In this document: piece after piece, positions 27,421-36,336 of the stretch
Numbering within the stretch: the stretch's first letter is position 1
How the letters are laid out: every line of letters starts with the position of its first letter
Source: M3007 sp046329435
GTDB taxonomy: Bacteria > Bacteroidota > Bacteroidia > Chitinophagales > Saprospiraceae
NCBI GenBank assembly: GCA_046329435.1
Contig: JAXLUR010000003.1
Coordinates: 62,001 to 126,000, forward strand
Reading direction: 5' to 3'
DNA: 64,000 nt
Program-made: the position numbers and the translations under genes
The notes under the pieces: generated by a model
Seen by the model: the letters and a program-made list of their open reading frames with translations, nothing else
Databases searched by the model: none
Told to the model about the DNA's origin: nothing

Positions 27421-27960
27421 ATGAATGCCAAACAAGGAACGGCCCTGATCGCCGACCAAATGGCTGAATTACTTGCCACGCTTCATGCAGATACCTATAC
27501 CATGCCTCTGCAGATTTTTCACGGCAGCACTATAGGGCAACATTTCCGCCATATCCTTGAATTTTATACCTGCCTGCTCGAAGGGCTGGACTGCGACTTT
27601 GTCAACTACGGCGGCCGCCGCCGCGATCCGCAAATCGAACAAAATCCGGCTTTTGCGCTGGCAGTGCTGCATCAGACGGCAGGCCGCCTGTACGAGTTCG
27701 ACGAGCATCGACTGATTAAAGTAGTCAGCGAGTTTTCGGACGACAGCAGCGATGAGCGCCTCCTGTATCAGTCGACCGTCGGTCGCGAACTGCAGTATGC
27801 GTTCGACCATGCCGTGCATCATCTGGCGATCATCCGCATCGGGCTCGAGACCTGTTTTCCGGATGTGCCGGTCTGCGCCACGCTTGGCGTTGCGCCTTCC
27901 ACGCTCAAATACCGTCAGGCGCCATCGGCGGAAGCCGTGCACATTGTTCCGGCCACTTAA
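27421..27960 (+). CDS. DinB-superfamily protein
   Basis: 179 residues, all-alpha, cytoplasmic. The four-helix DinB/YfiT-like arrangement is suggested by a His in GQHFRHILEFY (about 40-50) and HAVHHLAIIRIG near 125-135, which together give the metal-binding His triad of this superfamily. Superfamily members include metal-dependent thiol transferases and damage-inducible proteins, but substrate cannot be told here. Lies between the NRDE gene (64 bp) and the ATP-grasp gene (24 bp), likely co-transcribed. Confidence 0.75.
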   Translation: MNAKQGTALIADQMAELLATLHADTYTMPLQIFHGSTIGQHFRHILEFYTCLLEGLDCDFVNYGGRRRDPQIEQNPAFALAVLHQTAGRLYEFDEHRLIKVVSEFSDDSSDERLLYQSTVGRELQYAFDHAVHHLAIIRIGLETCFPDVPVCATLGVAPSTLKYRQAPSAEAVHIVPAT

Positions 27961-27984
27961 GCGCACTCCTTACCCTCTGTCACC

Positions 27985-29043
27985 TTGAAGAAAATCGAAT
28001 TGCTCGCTTTTCGTTTCCGCCTTTGGCGAATCCGTTGGGCCAGTTGGGAATATTGGCCCTTCTGGGCCGCGGTGGGGCCATTGGCGCTGATTTATAGCTG
28101 GTTTGCCCTGCGCAACCGCCGTTTGCTATTTGCCAGCGCCGTCAATCCTTCGATTCCGCTGGGCGGCGCTTTTGGCGAATCGAAGTCGGATATTCTCCGC
28201 CTGCTTCCGGCGCATGTGTTGCCGGCAACAGTCTTCGTGCCCCGGCACACTGCTCCCCGACAACTCCTCGACATGATGGGCGAAGCGGGTCTTCGCTTTC
28301 CGGTCATTGCCAAGCCCGATGTGGGTGAGCGCGGCTTTTTGGTCAAAAAAATACACGACGAAGATCAGCTGCACTTGCACCGAACGCAGTACCCGGTGGA
28401 TTTTATCCTTCAGGAGTACCTTACCGAGCCGGTCGAAATGAGCGTCCTTTTTTACCGGGTGCCGGGAGAAAAAGCCGATTTCGGGATCACGTCCGTTTGC
28501 CGGAAAGAGTTTTTGACCGTACGCGGCGACGGCCGCCAAAATATCCGCAGCCTGATGCGCCGGCACGACCGCGCTGCATTGCAACTCAGCCGTTTCGAAC
28601 TGGAGAAACCCGATCTGCTGAATGAAATCCCTGCCGACGGCGAGCTCCGCTTGCTCGAAAACATCGGCAACCACTGCAAGGGCACCAAATTCTGCAACGC
28701 CAATCACCTCATCGATGAAACGCTTACCGCGGCTTTCGAGCCCTTGTGCACGCGGCTGGAAGGCGTTTACTACGGCCGTTTCGACCTCAAATGCGCCGAC
28801 GAAGAGGCCTTGCGCAGGGGCGAGGTAAAAGTGATGGAACTGAACGGAATCCTGAGCGATCCGGCGCACGTATTCGACCCCGACCACGGTATATGGCGCG
28901 CCTACCGCGATTATTACCGCCACTGGCGCATCATCAGTCGCATCAGCCGGGCCAATCGCCGGCTGGGCATCCGCGATGCCACGCTGAAAGAAGCCATCGA
29001 TCTTTGGAAAGCCTACCAGGCAGCCAAACAGCCGGGCGGCTAA
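27985..29043 (+). CDS. Membrane-anchored ATP-grasp enzyme (D-Ala-D-Ala ligase-like)
   Basis: 352 residues beginning with TTG (MKKIELLAF); the next ATG is over 90 codons in, inside the conserved domain, so TTG is the likely start. A hydrophobic segment (about 24-43) precedes the ATP-grasp core: FPVIAKPDVGERGFLVKK (ATP-binding Lys), LQEYLTEPVEMSVLFYR, YGRFDLKCA and KVMELNGILSDPA (metal-binding Glu/Asn). ATP-grasp ligases join a carboxylate to an amine or thiol through an acyl phosphate. Substrate unknown; the membrane segment suggests a lipid- or envelope-linked role. Confidence 0.8.
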   Translation: MKKIELLAFRFRLWRIRWASWEYWPFWAAVGPLALIYSWFALRNRRLLFASAVNPSIPLGGAFGESKSDILRLLPAHVLPATVFVPRHTAPRQLLDMMGEAGLRFPVIAKPDVGERGFLVKKIHDEDQLHLHRTQYPVDFILQEYLTEPVEMSVLFYRVPGEKADFGITSVCRKEFLTVRGDGRQNIRSLMRRHDRAALQLSRFELEKPDLLNEIPADGELRLLENIGNHCKGTKFCNANHLIDETLTAAFEPLCTRLEGVYYGRFDLKCADEEALRRGEVKVMELNGILSDPAHVFDPDHGIWRAYRDYYRHWRIISRISRANRRLGIRDATLKEAIDLWKAYQAAKQPGG

Positions 29044-29052
29044 GCGCCTCCC

Positions 29053-29526
29053 TTATTCCGATTCGTACATGTCGCGGTAGTAGATCAGCGACCATTCTTC
29101 ATTGGCGCCTTTGGCAAAACGGCGCTCGAGGGAAAATTCGCGTCCGGGTGTACGGATTCGCTCGATTACCATTACGTCGCCCAGGGGTTCGAATTCCTGC
29201 ACAAATTCTCCAGTGCTGAAATCAACCATGTGTTGCATGCGCCAGGTTTCGGGTTGCCAGCGGATTTCCTCCAGGTTGACGTGCCCGCTATCAACCTGCC
29301 GCGCCTGTTTGCCAGCCAGGGGCCAGCTGATATGTTCGATCTGATAGAGGCTGTCGTTGTGAAAACGTTGGTAAAAAGCCACAAAATCGGCAGGCAGCCG
29401 CGTATCGGAAAGAACGGTCTCGGTCGGCTGCTGGGGCAGCTGGGCGTTGTTGCCCGAAGGGTTGTTTTTGCAGGCCAGCCCCCAAAGGCAGCAGCTGGCG
29501 AAAAGAAGCCCGGTGAAAAATTTCAT
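29053..29526 (-). CDS. Lipoprotein, possibly DUF4348-like
   Basis: 157 residues. Lipoprotein signal with lipobox GLAC (Cys19), then a low-complexity Asn/Gln linker and a compact domain: DFVAFYQRFHNDSLYQIEHI followed by a SWPLAG turn. This pattern recalls the DUF4348 lipoproteins of Bacteroidota; I cannot confirm it without a profile search. Convergent with the ATP-grasp gene (9-bp gap). Predicted envelope protein; function unknown. Confidence 0.72.
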   Translation of the reverse strand: MKFFTGLLFASCCLWGLACKNNPSGNNAQLPQQPTETVLSDTRLPADFVAFYQRFHNDSLYQIEHISWPLAGKQARQVDSGHVNLEEIRWQPETWRMQHMVDFSTGEFVQEFEPLGDVMVIERIRTPGREFSLERRFAKGANEEWSLIYYRDMYESE

Positions 29527-29652
29527 AAGCGGGTTATTGTGTGATCCAAGGTTGGGTTTTGCCGCCGCGAAGGTAGCAGCAAGCTAAAACGTTTTTTGCA
29601 AGGGTATATTTGCAGTCGATAATTTACCCTTTCAATTCCTGTGGTCCGAGGC

Positions 29653-30018
29653 ATGAAAAGTATTGCAACCATTGCCCTGCTGGTTTTATCCAACATCTTC
29701 ATGACGTTTGCCTGGTACGGGCATTTGAAATTTCAGCACCTGAAGTTTTTTCAAAAAGCCGGGCTGACCGGGGTTATTCTGGCCAGCTGGCTCATTGCCT
29801 TGCTCGAGTATTGCCTCATGGTGCCGGCCAACCGCATGGGTTTTCGCGACAACGGCGGGCCGTTCACACTGGTGCAGCTCAAAGTCATTCAGGAAGTCAT
29901 CACCCTCCTGGTGTTTACGGTTTTTACCCTGCTTTTTTTTAAAAATGAAACCCTGAAGTGGAACCACTACACCGGCTTCGCGTTGCTCGTGCTGGCGGTC
30001 TATTTCATTCGTAAATAA
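29653..30018 (+). CDS. DUF486/DMT-type small membrane protein
   Basis: 121 residues with four predicted membrane helices and conserved NIFMTFAWYGHLK and PANRMGF blocks, diagnostic of the DUF486 family (drug/metabolite transporter-like). Transport activity is not demonstrated for the family as far as I know. ATG 29653 is used instead of an upstream GTG. Its stop lies 6 bp before the helicase gene, so they share a transcript. Confidence 0.87.
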   Translation: MKSIATIALLVLSNIFMTFAWYGHLKFQHLKFFQKAGLTGVILASWLIALLEYCLMVPANRMGFRDNGGPFTLVQLKVIQEVITLLVFTVFTLLFFKNETLKWNHYTGFALLVLAVYFIRK

Positions 30019-30024
30019 GCGGTT

Positions 30025-33000
30025 ATGAACATCACCGTCCTATCCGCCGGCGCCGGCAGCGGCAAAACCTACACCCTCACAGGCAGACTGGTCGAATTGT
30101 TGTCGGGCGGCGTCAGGCCCTCGGGCATCCTGGCCACCACCTTTACGAAAAAGGCCGCCGCCGAACTCCAGGAACGGGTGCGCGTCAGGCTGCTCGAGGC
30201 AGGCCAGACCGAAGCCGCCAATGAACTGGGCCAGGCCCTGATCGGCACCGTGCACAGCATCGGCGTACGCCTGCTCCAGCGCTTCGCCTTCGAAGCCGGC
30301 GTGTCGCCTCTGGTGGAAATCATCGCCGAAGGCGACGAACAACGCCTTTTCAACGAATCCCTTTCCCAGGTACTCACCGAATCGCGCATTGAAATGCTCA
30401 ACCGGCTGACCGAACGGCTCGGCCTGAACAAATCGAAATTCGGGCAGTCCTACGACTGGCGGCGCGACATCCGCGAACTGACCGATACGGCACGGGCCAA
30501 TAATTTTTCCCGCCAGACCCTCGAATACAGCCGCGTGCGCTCCTGGGAAACGTTCGAACGCCTGCTCCCGCCCGAACAAACGACCGACCCTGTCGTCTGG
30601 AACAACCGCCTGATCTCGCTGATCGATCAAACCCTCGAAGCCCTGGATGCCAACGAAGCCGATGAAACCAAAAAGACCCGCGATACCGCCGAAATCATTC
30701 GCGGCCTCCAAAACCAGCTGCGCTGGCGCGGTGAACTGTACTGGCACGAGTGGGCCAAAATCGCCAAATCGGACGTCGCCGTCAAAAGCCGCGACCTGTA
30801 TCAGCCCCTGCGCGACTTTGCCGCTTCGCACGACGAACACCGGCAGTTTCGGGCCGACGTCAAAGCGTTCATCGAACTCCTGTTCGAGGTGGCGACCGAC
30901 GCCCTCGACGAATACGAACAGTACAAACGCAAACGCGGCCTGATCGACTATACCGACATGGAATGCTACGTCAGCCGGCTGCTGCGCATCGACAGTGTGC
31001 GCGAAACCCTGCGCCACGAACTCGATTTGCTGCTGGTCGACGAGTTTCAGGACACTTCGCCCATTCAGCTCGATATTTTTCTGCAACTGAGCGCCCTGGC
31101 CCGGCAATCCATCTGGGTGGGCGACCCCAAACAGAGCATCTACGGCTTCCGGGGCGCCGAACCCGCCCTCATGCAAGCCGTGATCGAGGCCACAGGCGGC
31201 GTCAGGGCGGAAAATATTTTGAAAAAATCATGGCGAAGCCGGGCCGATCTGGTCCACCTCGCCAACGCCATTTTTACCCGGGCATTCGACGCGCTGCCGC
31301 CTGAGCAAATCGTGCTCGAACCAGTCTTTACCCTCGAAAAAGAGCGCGCGCTCGAACAGGGACCAGCCCCCGACGCCATCGTGCACTGGCATTTCAGGTC
31401 CGAAGCCGATGAACGAAAAGTACCCGGCTCGCCCTGGCTCGAAAACTGCATTGCCGACCAGCTGCGCATCCTGATCGAGCAACAAGTGCCCGTTTTTTCC
31501 AAAAAAAGAGACCGCCTGCGGCCCCTGCGGCCCGGCGACATCGCCGTGCTTTGCCGAAGCAACAAAGCCTGTCTCGACATGGCCGAAGCGCTTCACCGCG
31601 CCGGTTTGCGCGCCGCAATTGCCCGAACTGGCCTGCTCGCCATGCCCGAGGCGCGGCTGATCCTGGCTTGTCTGAAATACTTGCTCACCCCCTCCGACGC
31701 ACTCAGCATTGCCGAAATACTGATTCTGACAGGGCACAAAAACCTGGAGGAACTGACCGACGAACGGCTCGAATGGCTGCGGCAGGAAGAAGGCCCGAAA
31801 AACCCCTGGGCGACCGAAGATGCCTTCATTCGCAAACTGCTGGAATTGCGGCCGCTGATTGCCGACCTGAGCGCTTCCGAAATACTGAACCTGCTGCTCG
31901 ACGAACTCGACCTGCGCCGCCTCGTGATCCGTTTCGGCAATGCCGACCAGCGGCTCGACAACGTGGATGTACTGCGCGGCTACGCCCTCGAATACGAATC
32001 GGCCTGCCAGCGGCTGCACTCGGCCGCATCCCTGGGCGGTTTTTTGCTGTGGCTCGACGCCCTCGAACAGGAGGGACTCGACCAGCAGGGCAGTGGCGAA
32101 TCGCCCGACGCTATCCGCGTAATGACCTACCACAAAAGCAAAGGGCTGGAATTTCCGGTCACGGTTTGTTGCCAGCTGGGACAGGCTTTGAAAGAAAAAA
32201 TCTGGGGGCTCAACCTGGTCAGCGAGGTCGCAGAGCCCGACCTCGACAATGTGCTGGCAGGTCGCTGGCTGCGTTTTTGGGTCAACCCTTACGGCGACCA
32301 GCTCAGCCACACCCGCCTCGACGAAACCGTGCGCCAAAGCGCCGAATGGGCCTCGGCAACCCGGCAGGCGCTCGACGAAGAAGCCCGGCTCCTGTACGTG
32401 GGACTGACGCGCGCCCGCGACTACCTCATTTTGCCCACCACGGCCAAAGGCACCGCCTGGCTCAATCGGGTTTTCAGTCGCGGCGACGAAAGTATCCCGG
32501 CCCTCGATCCGAACAGCCGGGAAACGCCCTTCGAATGGGCCGGGCACTACCTCGAAGCTGATACGCAATTGCTCCTCAAGCCGAACAACTTTGCAGCATG
32601 GGCGGGCGAAGAGCCGCCAGTGCCGTTTCATGCACCCCCAAAAGGCCGCCACCCGGTGACCAGGGCCAGCCTGTTCATTGATACCGCCAAAGACCCGCCG
32701 CCGGGTTTCGATTGCCGCTTCGACGAGCCCCTGACCTGGGCAGAGCCGCAAAGCTGGAAAGAAGAACAAGCCCACGCGCTTGGCAAAGCCCTGCTGGCCT
32801 TTCTGCTGGCCGACCAGGCGACTTTTTCCTCGGAACAAAAGCTGGCGCTGGCGCGCAAACAAATGGAGATCCGGCAGGTCGAGGCCGACCTGTTTTTACC
32901 CGCCGTTTTTGTGCACCATTCCGAACGGCTGCAGCATTTTTTCAACAGCCACTTTCCGGGGCATCGCCTGTCGGTCAAATACCCGTTCAAGGGGCATTTT

Positions 33001-33240
33001 GGCAAAAGGATTGCCGAAACGGAGATCGACTGGGTGCTGAACCTGCCCGACCGCACGGTGCTCGTGCAGTCGGCCGGCTGGTCGGACAACTTTAAAAAGT
33101 GGAAAAACCTCGCGCTGGCCGTAGCGCCCGCGCTCGGTTGGGCCGAACGCATTGCACGGCAACTTCAGCCCGGCAAAGCCGTTGAAACCTGGGTCATTTT
33201 CCCTGTTCAGGGGCAGGCGGTGCGGCTTGAAACAGTGTAA
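30025..33240 (+). CDS. UvrD/RecB-like superfamily I helicase (AddA-like) with degenerate nuclease domain
   Basis: 1071 residues. Helicase motifs: Walker A SAGAGSGKT (7-15), motif Ia TFTKKAAAELQERV, motif II LLVDEFQDT (about 336-344), motif III VGDPKQSIYGFRGAE, motif V VMTYHKSKGLEFPV, motif VI EARLLYVGLTRARDYL. The C-terminal region has the PD-(D/E)XK position EIDWVL (Asp about 1002), but the following strand reads TVLVQSAG instead of (D/E)xK, so nuclease activity is probably lost. AddA/RecB proteins repair double-strand breaks with AddB/RecC; no such partner is adjacent. Helicase call firm; repair role inferred. Confidence 0.92.
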   Translation: MNITVLSAGAGSGKTYTLTGRLVELLSGGVRPSGILATTFTKKAAAELQERVRVRLLEAGQTEAANELGQALIGTVHSIGVRLLQRFAFEAGVSPLVEIIAEGDEQRLFNESLSQVLTESRIEMLNRLTERLGLNKSKFGQSYDWRRDIRELTDTARANNFSRQTLEYSRVRSWETFERLLPPEQTTDPVVWNNRLISLIDQTLEALDANEADETKKTRDTAEIIRGLQNQLRWRGELYWHEWAKIAKSDVAVKSRDLYQPLRDFAASHDEHRQFRADVKAFIELLFEVATDALDEYEQYKRKRGLIDYTDMECYVSRLLRIDSVRETLRHELDLLLVDEFQDTSPIQLDIFLQLSALARQSIWVGDPKQSIYGFRGAEPALMQAVIEATGGVRAENILKKSWRSRADLVHLANAIFTRAFDALPPEQIVLEPVFTLEKERALEQGPAPDAIVHWHFRSEADERKVPGSPWLENCIADQLRILIEQQVPVFSKKRDRLRPLRPGDIAVLCRSNKACLDMAEALHRAGLRAAIARTGLLAMPEARLILACLKYLLTPSDALSIAEILILTGHKNLEELTDERLEWLRQEEGPKNPWATEDAFIRKLLELRPLIADLSASEILNLLLDELDLRRLVIRFGNADQRLDNVDVLRGYALEYESACQRLHSAASLGGFLLWLDALEQEGLDQQGSGESPDAIRVMTYHKSKGLEFPVTVCCQLGQALKEKIWGLNLVSEVAEPDLDNVLAGRWLRFWVNPYGDQLSHTRLDETVRQSAEWASATRQALDEEARLLYVGLTRARDYLILPTTAKGTAWLNRVFSRGDESIPALDPNSRETPFEWAGHYLEADTQLLLKPNNFAAWAGEEPPVPFHAPPKGRHPVTRASLFIDTAKDPPPGFDCRFDEPLTWAEPQSWKEEQAHALGKALLAFLLADQATFSSEQKLALARKQMEIRQVEADLFLPAVFVHHSERLQHFFNSHFPGHRLSVKYPFKGHFGKRIAETEIDWVLNLPDRTVLVQSAGWSDNFKKWKNLALAVAPALGWAERIARQLQPGKAVETWVIFPVQGQAVRLETV

Positions 33241-33267
33241 CACCGTCCTGCAGCACCCATTGCCCAA

Positions 33268-33483
33268 TCATACGTTTCCGTACAACCAGGCAAACACCCC
33301 GAAAGCCACCGTGCCCAGCAGCATGCCGATGCCAAGCTGCCGGTCGCTGCCCGAACGCCACATAAACAACCCGCCCAGCAGACCGCCTGCCACCAGGAAA
33401 TAGTAGGGAATTACGTACTGAATGATCACGAAGGCGACGAAGGTAAACGCCGCCCGAACCAGTATGGAAAAGGCATTTTGCAT
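33268..33483 (-). CDS. Small membrane protein
   Basis: 71 residues from ATG 33483 (an in-frame TTG 13 codons upstream is an alternative). Two or three hydrophobic helices cover most of the sequence (FSILVRAAFTFVAFVIIQYV; YYFLVAGGLLGGLFMW; LGIGMLLGTVAFGVFAWLYG). Convergent with the helicase gene. No family recognised. Confidence 0.65.
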   Translation of the reverse strand: MQNAFSILVRAAFTFVAFVIIQYVIPYYFLVAGGLLGGLFMWRSGSDRQLGIGMLLGTVAFGVFAWLYGNV

Positions 33484-33576
33484 GATCGAAGAGGCTATTT
33501 GTTTACGCGGCAAACTTCGCAAAGCCTGCCGGAAATCTGTTGAAAACCCGGCAGTTTTTGCGAGCCGACATTTGTA

Positions 33577-36108
33577 CTAAATTTTTTGAAAAACCTGCGC
33601 CGACCGCACGTTTTTACCTCCCGCAGCACCTTCTACCACAACGGCGTACGCGCCGGCAGGCAGGGCTTCGAGCGGCAAGGGGATTTCATGCCGGCCGGCC
33701 GGCCACTCGCGCGAAGCGCCGCTGCGCAAAGTGCGACCCTTCACATCCAGCAATCGCCACGACAAGCGGGCCGCAGCCGGCAAATCGAGCAAAAGCGTGG
33801 CCTGATCGCCACTCACAGGGTTGGGCGCAAGGCGAGTGGAAGGTCTCGAAACAGTTTCCGCGGTGCCCACCGAACCGGCCAGTTCTGATTGCCAAACCCC
33901 CAGTCCGTAGGTCGCCACCCTCAATTTTCGCCCTGGCGCAGCACTCAAATGCATGACCATCAGGGCATTGGGAGCGCCGGCCGAATAAAGATTCCAGCTG
34001 GCGCCCGCATCGGTAGAGAGCCAGACGCCCAGGTCGTTGCCGATGTACAGATGATCGGGCAGCAAGGGGTCGATCAGGATCGTATTGGTGGGCACATCGG
34101 GCAACCCGTTATCGATGGCCTGCCAGCTGGCGCCGCCGTCGAGCGTCTGCCAGACGTGTTCGGCGCCAAAACCTGCAAACACCGCGTAGGCAATATTGGC
34201 GTCGGTGGGATGGCAGGCGATGTCCATACACAGGCGATTGGGCAAGCCGTTCATTTCAGTCGCCTGGCCGTTTTCCACATCAACTTTAAAAACGCGCGAC
34301 TGGTTGGAGACAGCCGGCGCGGTGCTGCAAAATACCAGGTTGTTGTTCAATGGATTAACGGCAATCGTGACGATAAAATCCCCTTCGGCCAGCAGCCCGG
34401 GGCCGGTAACCTCCCAGCTGTTGCCCCCGTCGGTCGAGCGCCACAGGCTTTGAGCGCCGGCGTAGAGGAGTTCAGGGTCGGAGGGAGCCAGTTCGAAGGG
34501 GCCGTTGAACGCCGTGGCTTCATTGCCCCAGCCGGGATTAATGTTGAGAAAACTGGCGCCGCCGTTGGTTGATTTGTAAAGGTTGAGGTATTGGGAAGAG
34601 CCGTACATGACCTGGTCGTTAGTGGGGTCGATGCCAGCGCATTCGCCGTCGCCGCCCAGCACGCGGGTCCAGTTGCCAGAGCCGGTGTAAATGGCTGTCG
34701 AATTGTCCTGCATACCGCCGATCGCCAGCGAAGGGTTGGCGCCCGAATTGCCCAGATTGGCATAAAACTGCTGGGTCTGGTAGCCCCCGTTGCGCCCCTC
34801 CCAGCTTTCGCCGCCGTCGTAGGAAACGAAAATGCCGCCGTCGGTGACCACGTACACTTTGTTCGGATCGTTTTCGAGCCAGTAGGCGCGGTGAATATCA
34901 GCATGAACGTAATTGGGCGGCCCTTCCGGCTGACCGGCCTGGGTTTGGCCGAAATACCACGCGTACCACAGGGTTTTTTGCGCTACCTGTGCGCCGCCGT
35001 CGTACGATTTCCAGAGGTCGATGCCCGTCCAGATCAACTCATCGGGGTTAGACGGGTTCACTGCTACGTCGTGCGAATACCAGCCCTGATAAGTACAAAC
35101 ATTCGTTGCATTAACCAGTTCCCAGCTGTCGCCGTGGTTGTCCGAACGGAAAAGGCCTTCCTGGTCGAATGCGTTGCCAACGGAAGCGTAAACAATTTCA
35201 GGTTGCAAGGCGCTGATCTGCAACAGCGCCTTGCCGGAATAAGCGTCGGGCAACCCGCCTGCCAGTTTGACGAAGTTGGTTCCGCCGTCTTCGGAACGGT
35301 AGATGCCGCTCACCGCATCGTCGTCGAGCGAGCCGTGGGTGACGAATACGCGGCTGGTATCGGCCGGGTCAATTTCGATATCGACTGCCATAGCCAGGTT
35401 GTGCACTGTCTGCCAGCTGGCGCCGGCATCGTAGCTGCGCAGCAGGCCTTCCGTAGTGGCTGCATACACGGTGGCTGGCCGCAGCGGATTGATCTTGATG
35501 TCCTGCACGCCGCGCAGGTCGCCGTACGACCAGTCGAGGCTGTGCGCCCAGGTTTGTCCGCCGTCGGTGCTTTTCAGGATGCCGATACCGTAAGTGCCCC
35601 GGGTCGTGCGGAAGGCGACGTTGGGCGCGGAGTTTTCGAGGTTGTACACCTCGCCGGTGCCCGCATAGATCACATCCGGGTCGGACGGGTCGAGCGCAAT
35701 GGCGCTGACCCCGAGCACAGGGAAGCCGGTTTCGAGGCGCGTCCAGCCATTGGCGCCCCTGCCGCCGCTGGTGCTTTTCCAGATACCTCCGGAAGCGCTG
35801 CCTGCATACAAAATATTGGTATCCAGCGGATTGACAGCCAGGCAAAGGGTGCGTCCGCCGATATTGAACGGCCCGAGAGCTTCCCAGGTATTGTTAAAAT
35901 CGTTGCGCAAGCTGGCCTCCAGTTGCATTTGAGCCATGGCCTCGGCGTAGCGTTCGGTATGAAAACGGCCGTCGGGAAAAGTGCGCGCCATAGCCCACAT
36001 CCGCAGCGCGTCGCCGGCTCTGGAAGGTGAGTGTTCCTCCATTTCGATGGACTGATTCCGGCAAGCAGCCGCCAGCAGCAGCAGGAAGAGCGGGTAGTAT
36101 TTCAACAT
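33577..36108 (-). CDS. Surface lipoprotein: BNR/GH74-type beta-propeller with T9SS sorting domain
   Basis: 843 residues from ATG 36108. Lipobox LAAAC (Cys16) follows a hydrophobic run. The body is built of exo-sialidase/xyloglucanase-like propeller repeats (ILYAGSASGGIWKST, GIGILKSTDGGQTWAHS, LYKSTNGGASFLNINPG). The end looks like a T9SS type A sorting domain (RLAPNPVSGDQATLLLDLP ... GAYAVVVEGAAGGK). The repeats resemble GH74 enzymes and Vps10-like propellers, but I see no clear catalytic Asp pair, so it may be binding rather than hydrolytic. Lipobox plus sorting domain on one protein is unusual. Confidence 0.88.
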   Translation of the reverse strand: MLKYYPLFLLLLAAACRNQSIEMEEHSPSRAGDALRMWAMARTFPDGRFHTERYAEAMAQMQLEASLRNDFNNTWEALGPFNIGGRTLCLAVNPLDTNILYAGSASGGIWKSTSGGRGANGWTRLETGFPVLGVSAIALDPSDPDVIYAGTGEVYNLENSAPNVAFRTTRGTYGIGILKSTDGGQTWAHSLDWSYGDLRGVQDIKINPLRPATVYAATTEGLLRSYDAGASWQTVHNLAMAVDIEIDPADTSRVFVTHGSLDDDAVSGIYRSEDGGTNFVKLAGGLPDAYSGKALLQISALQPEIVYASVGNAFDQEGLFRSDNHGDSWELVNATNVCTYQGWYSHDVAVNPSNPDELIWTGIDLWKSYDGGAQVAQKTLWYAWYFGQTQAGQPEGPPNYVHADIHRAYWLENDPNKVYVVTDGGIFVSYDGGESWEGRNGGYQTQQFYANLGNSGANPSLAIGGMQDNSTAIYTGSGNWTRVLGGDGECAGIDPTNDQVMYGSSQYLNLYKSTNGGASFLNINPGWGNEATAFNGPFELAPSDPELLYAGAQSLWRSTDGGNSWEVTGPGLLAEGDFIVTIAVNPLNNNLVFCSTAPAVSNQSRVFKVDVENGQATEMNGLPNRLCMDIACHPTDANIAYAVFAGFGAEHVWQTLDGGASWQAIDNGLPDVPTNTILIDPLLPDHLYIGNDLGVWLSTDAGASWNLYSAGAPNALMVMHLSAAPGRKLRVATYGLGVWQSELAGSVGTAETVSRPSTRLAPNPVSGDQATLLLDLPAAARLSWRLLDVKGRTLRSGASREWPAGRHEIPLPLEALPAGAYAVVVEGAAGGKNVRSAQVFQKI

Positions 36109-36336
36109 ATCGGGCGTCGATTTTTCGTGTAAAAAATTGCCAGCTTCGCTGAAGAAGCCATTGTTGCACAAACATCTGTTTTTGACCCGTTTAAAACAAA
36201 TCTGGTACGGTCGGGGACCGACAAAACAGCGCTTTTCAGGGCTTGAAATTTTGAAATTAATTTTTGACAGCGGGCGTGCATTCCGAAAAGAACGTCCGGC
36301 GGGCGGTTATTTTTGAACAAACAAGCGCTCCGAACC

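Noticed and set aside
31228..32862. 544-codon frame opposite the helicase gene
   Set aside because: No domain; the plus-strand helicase has all superfamily I motifs.
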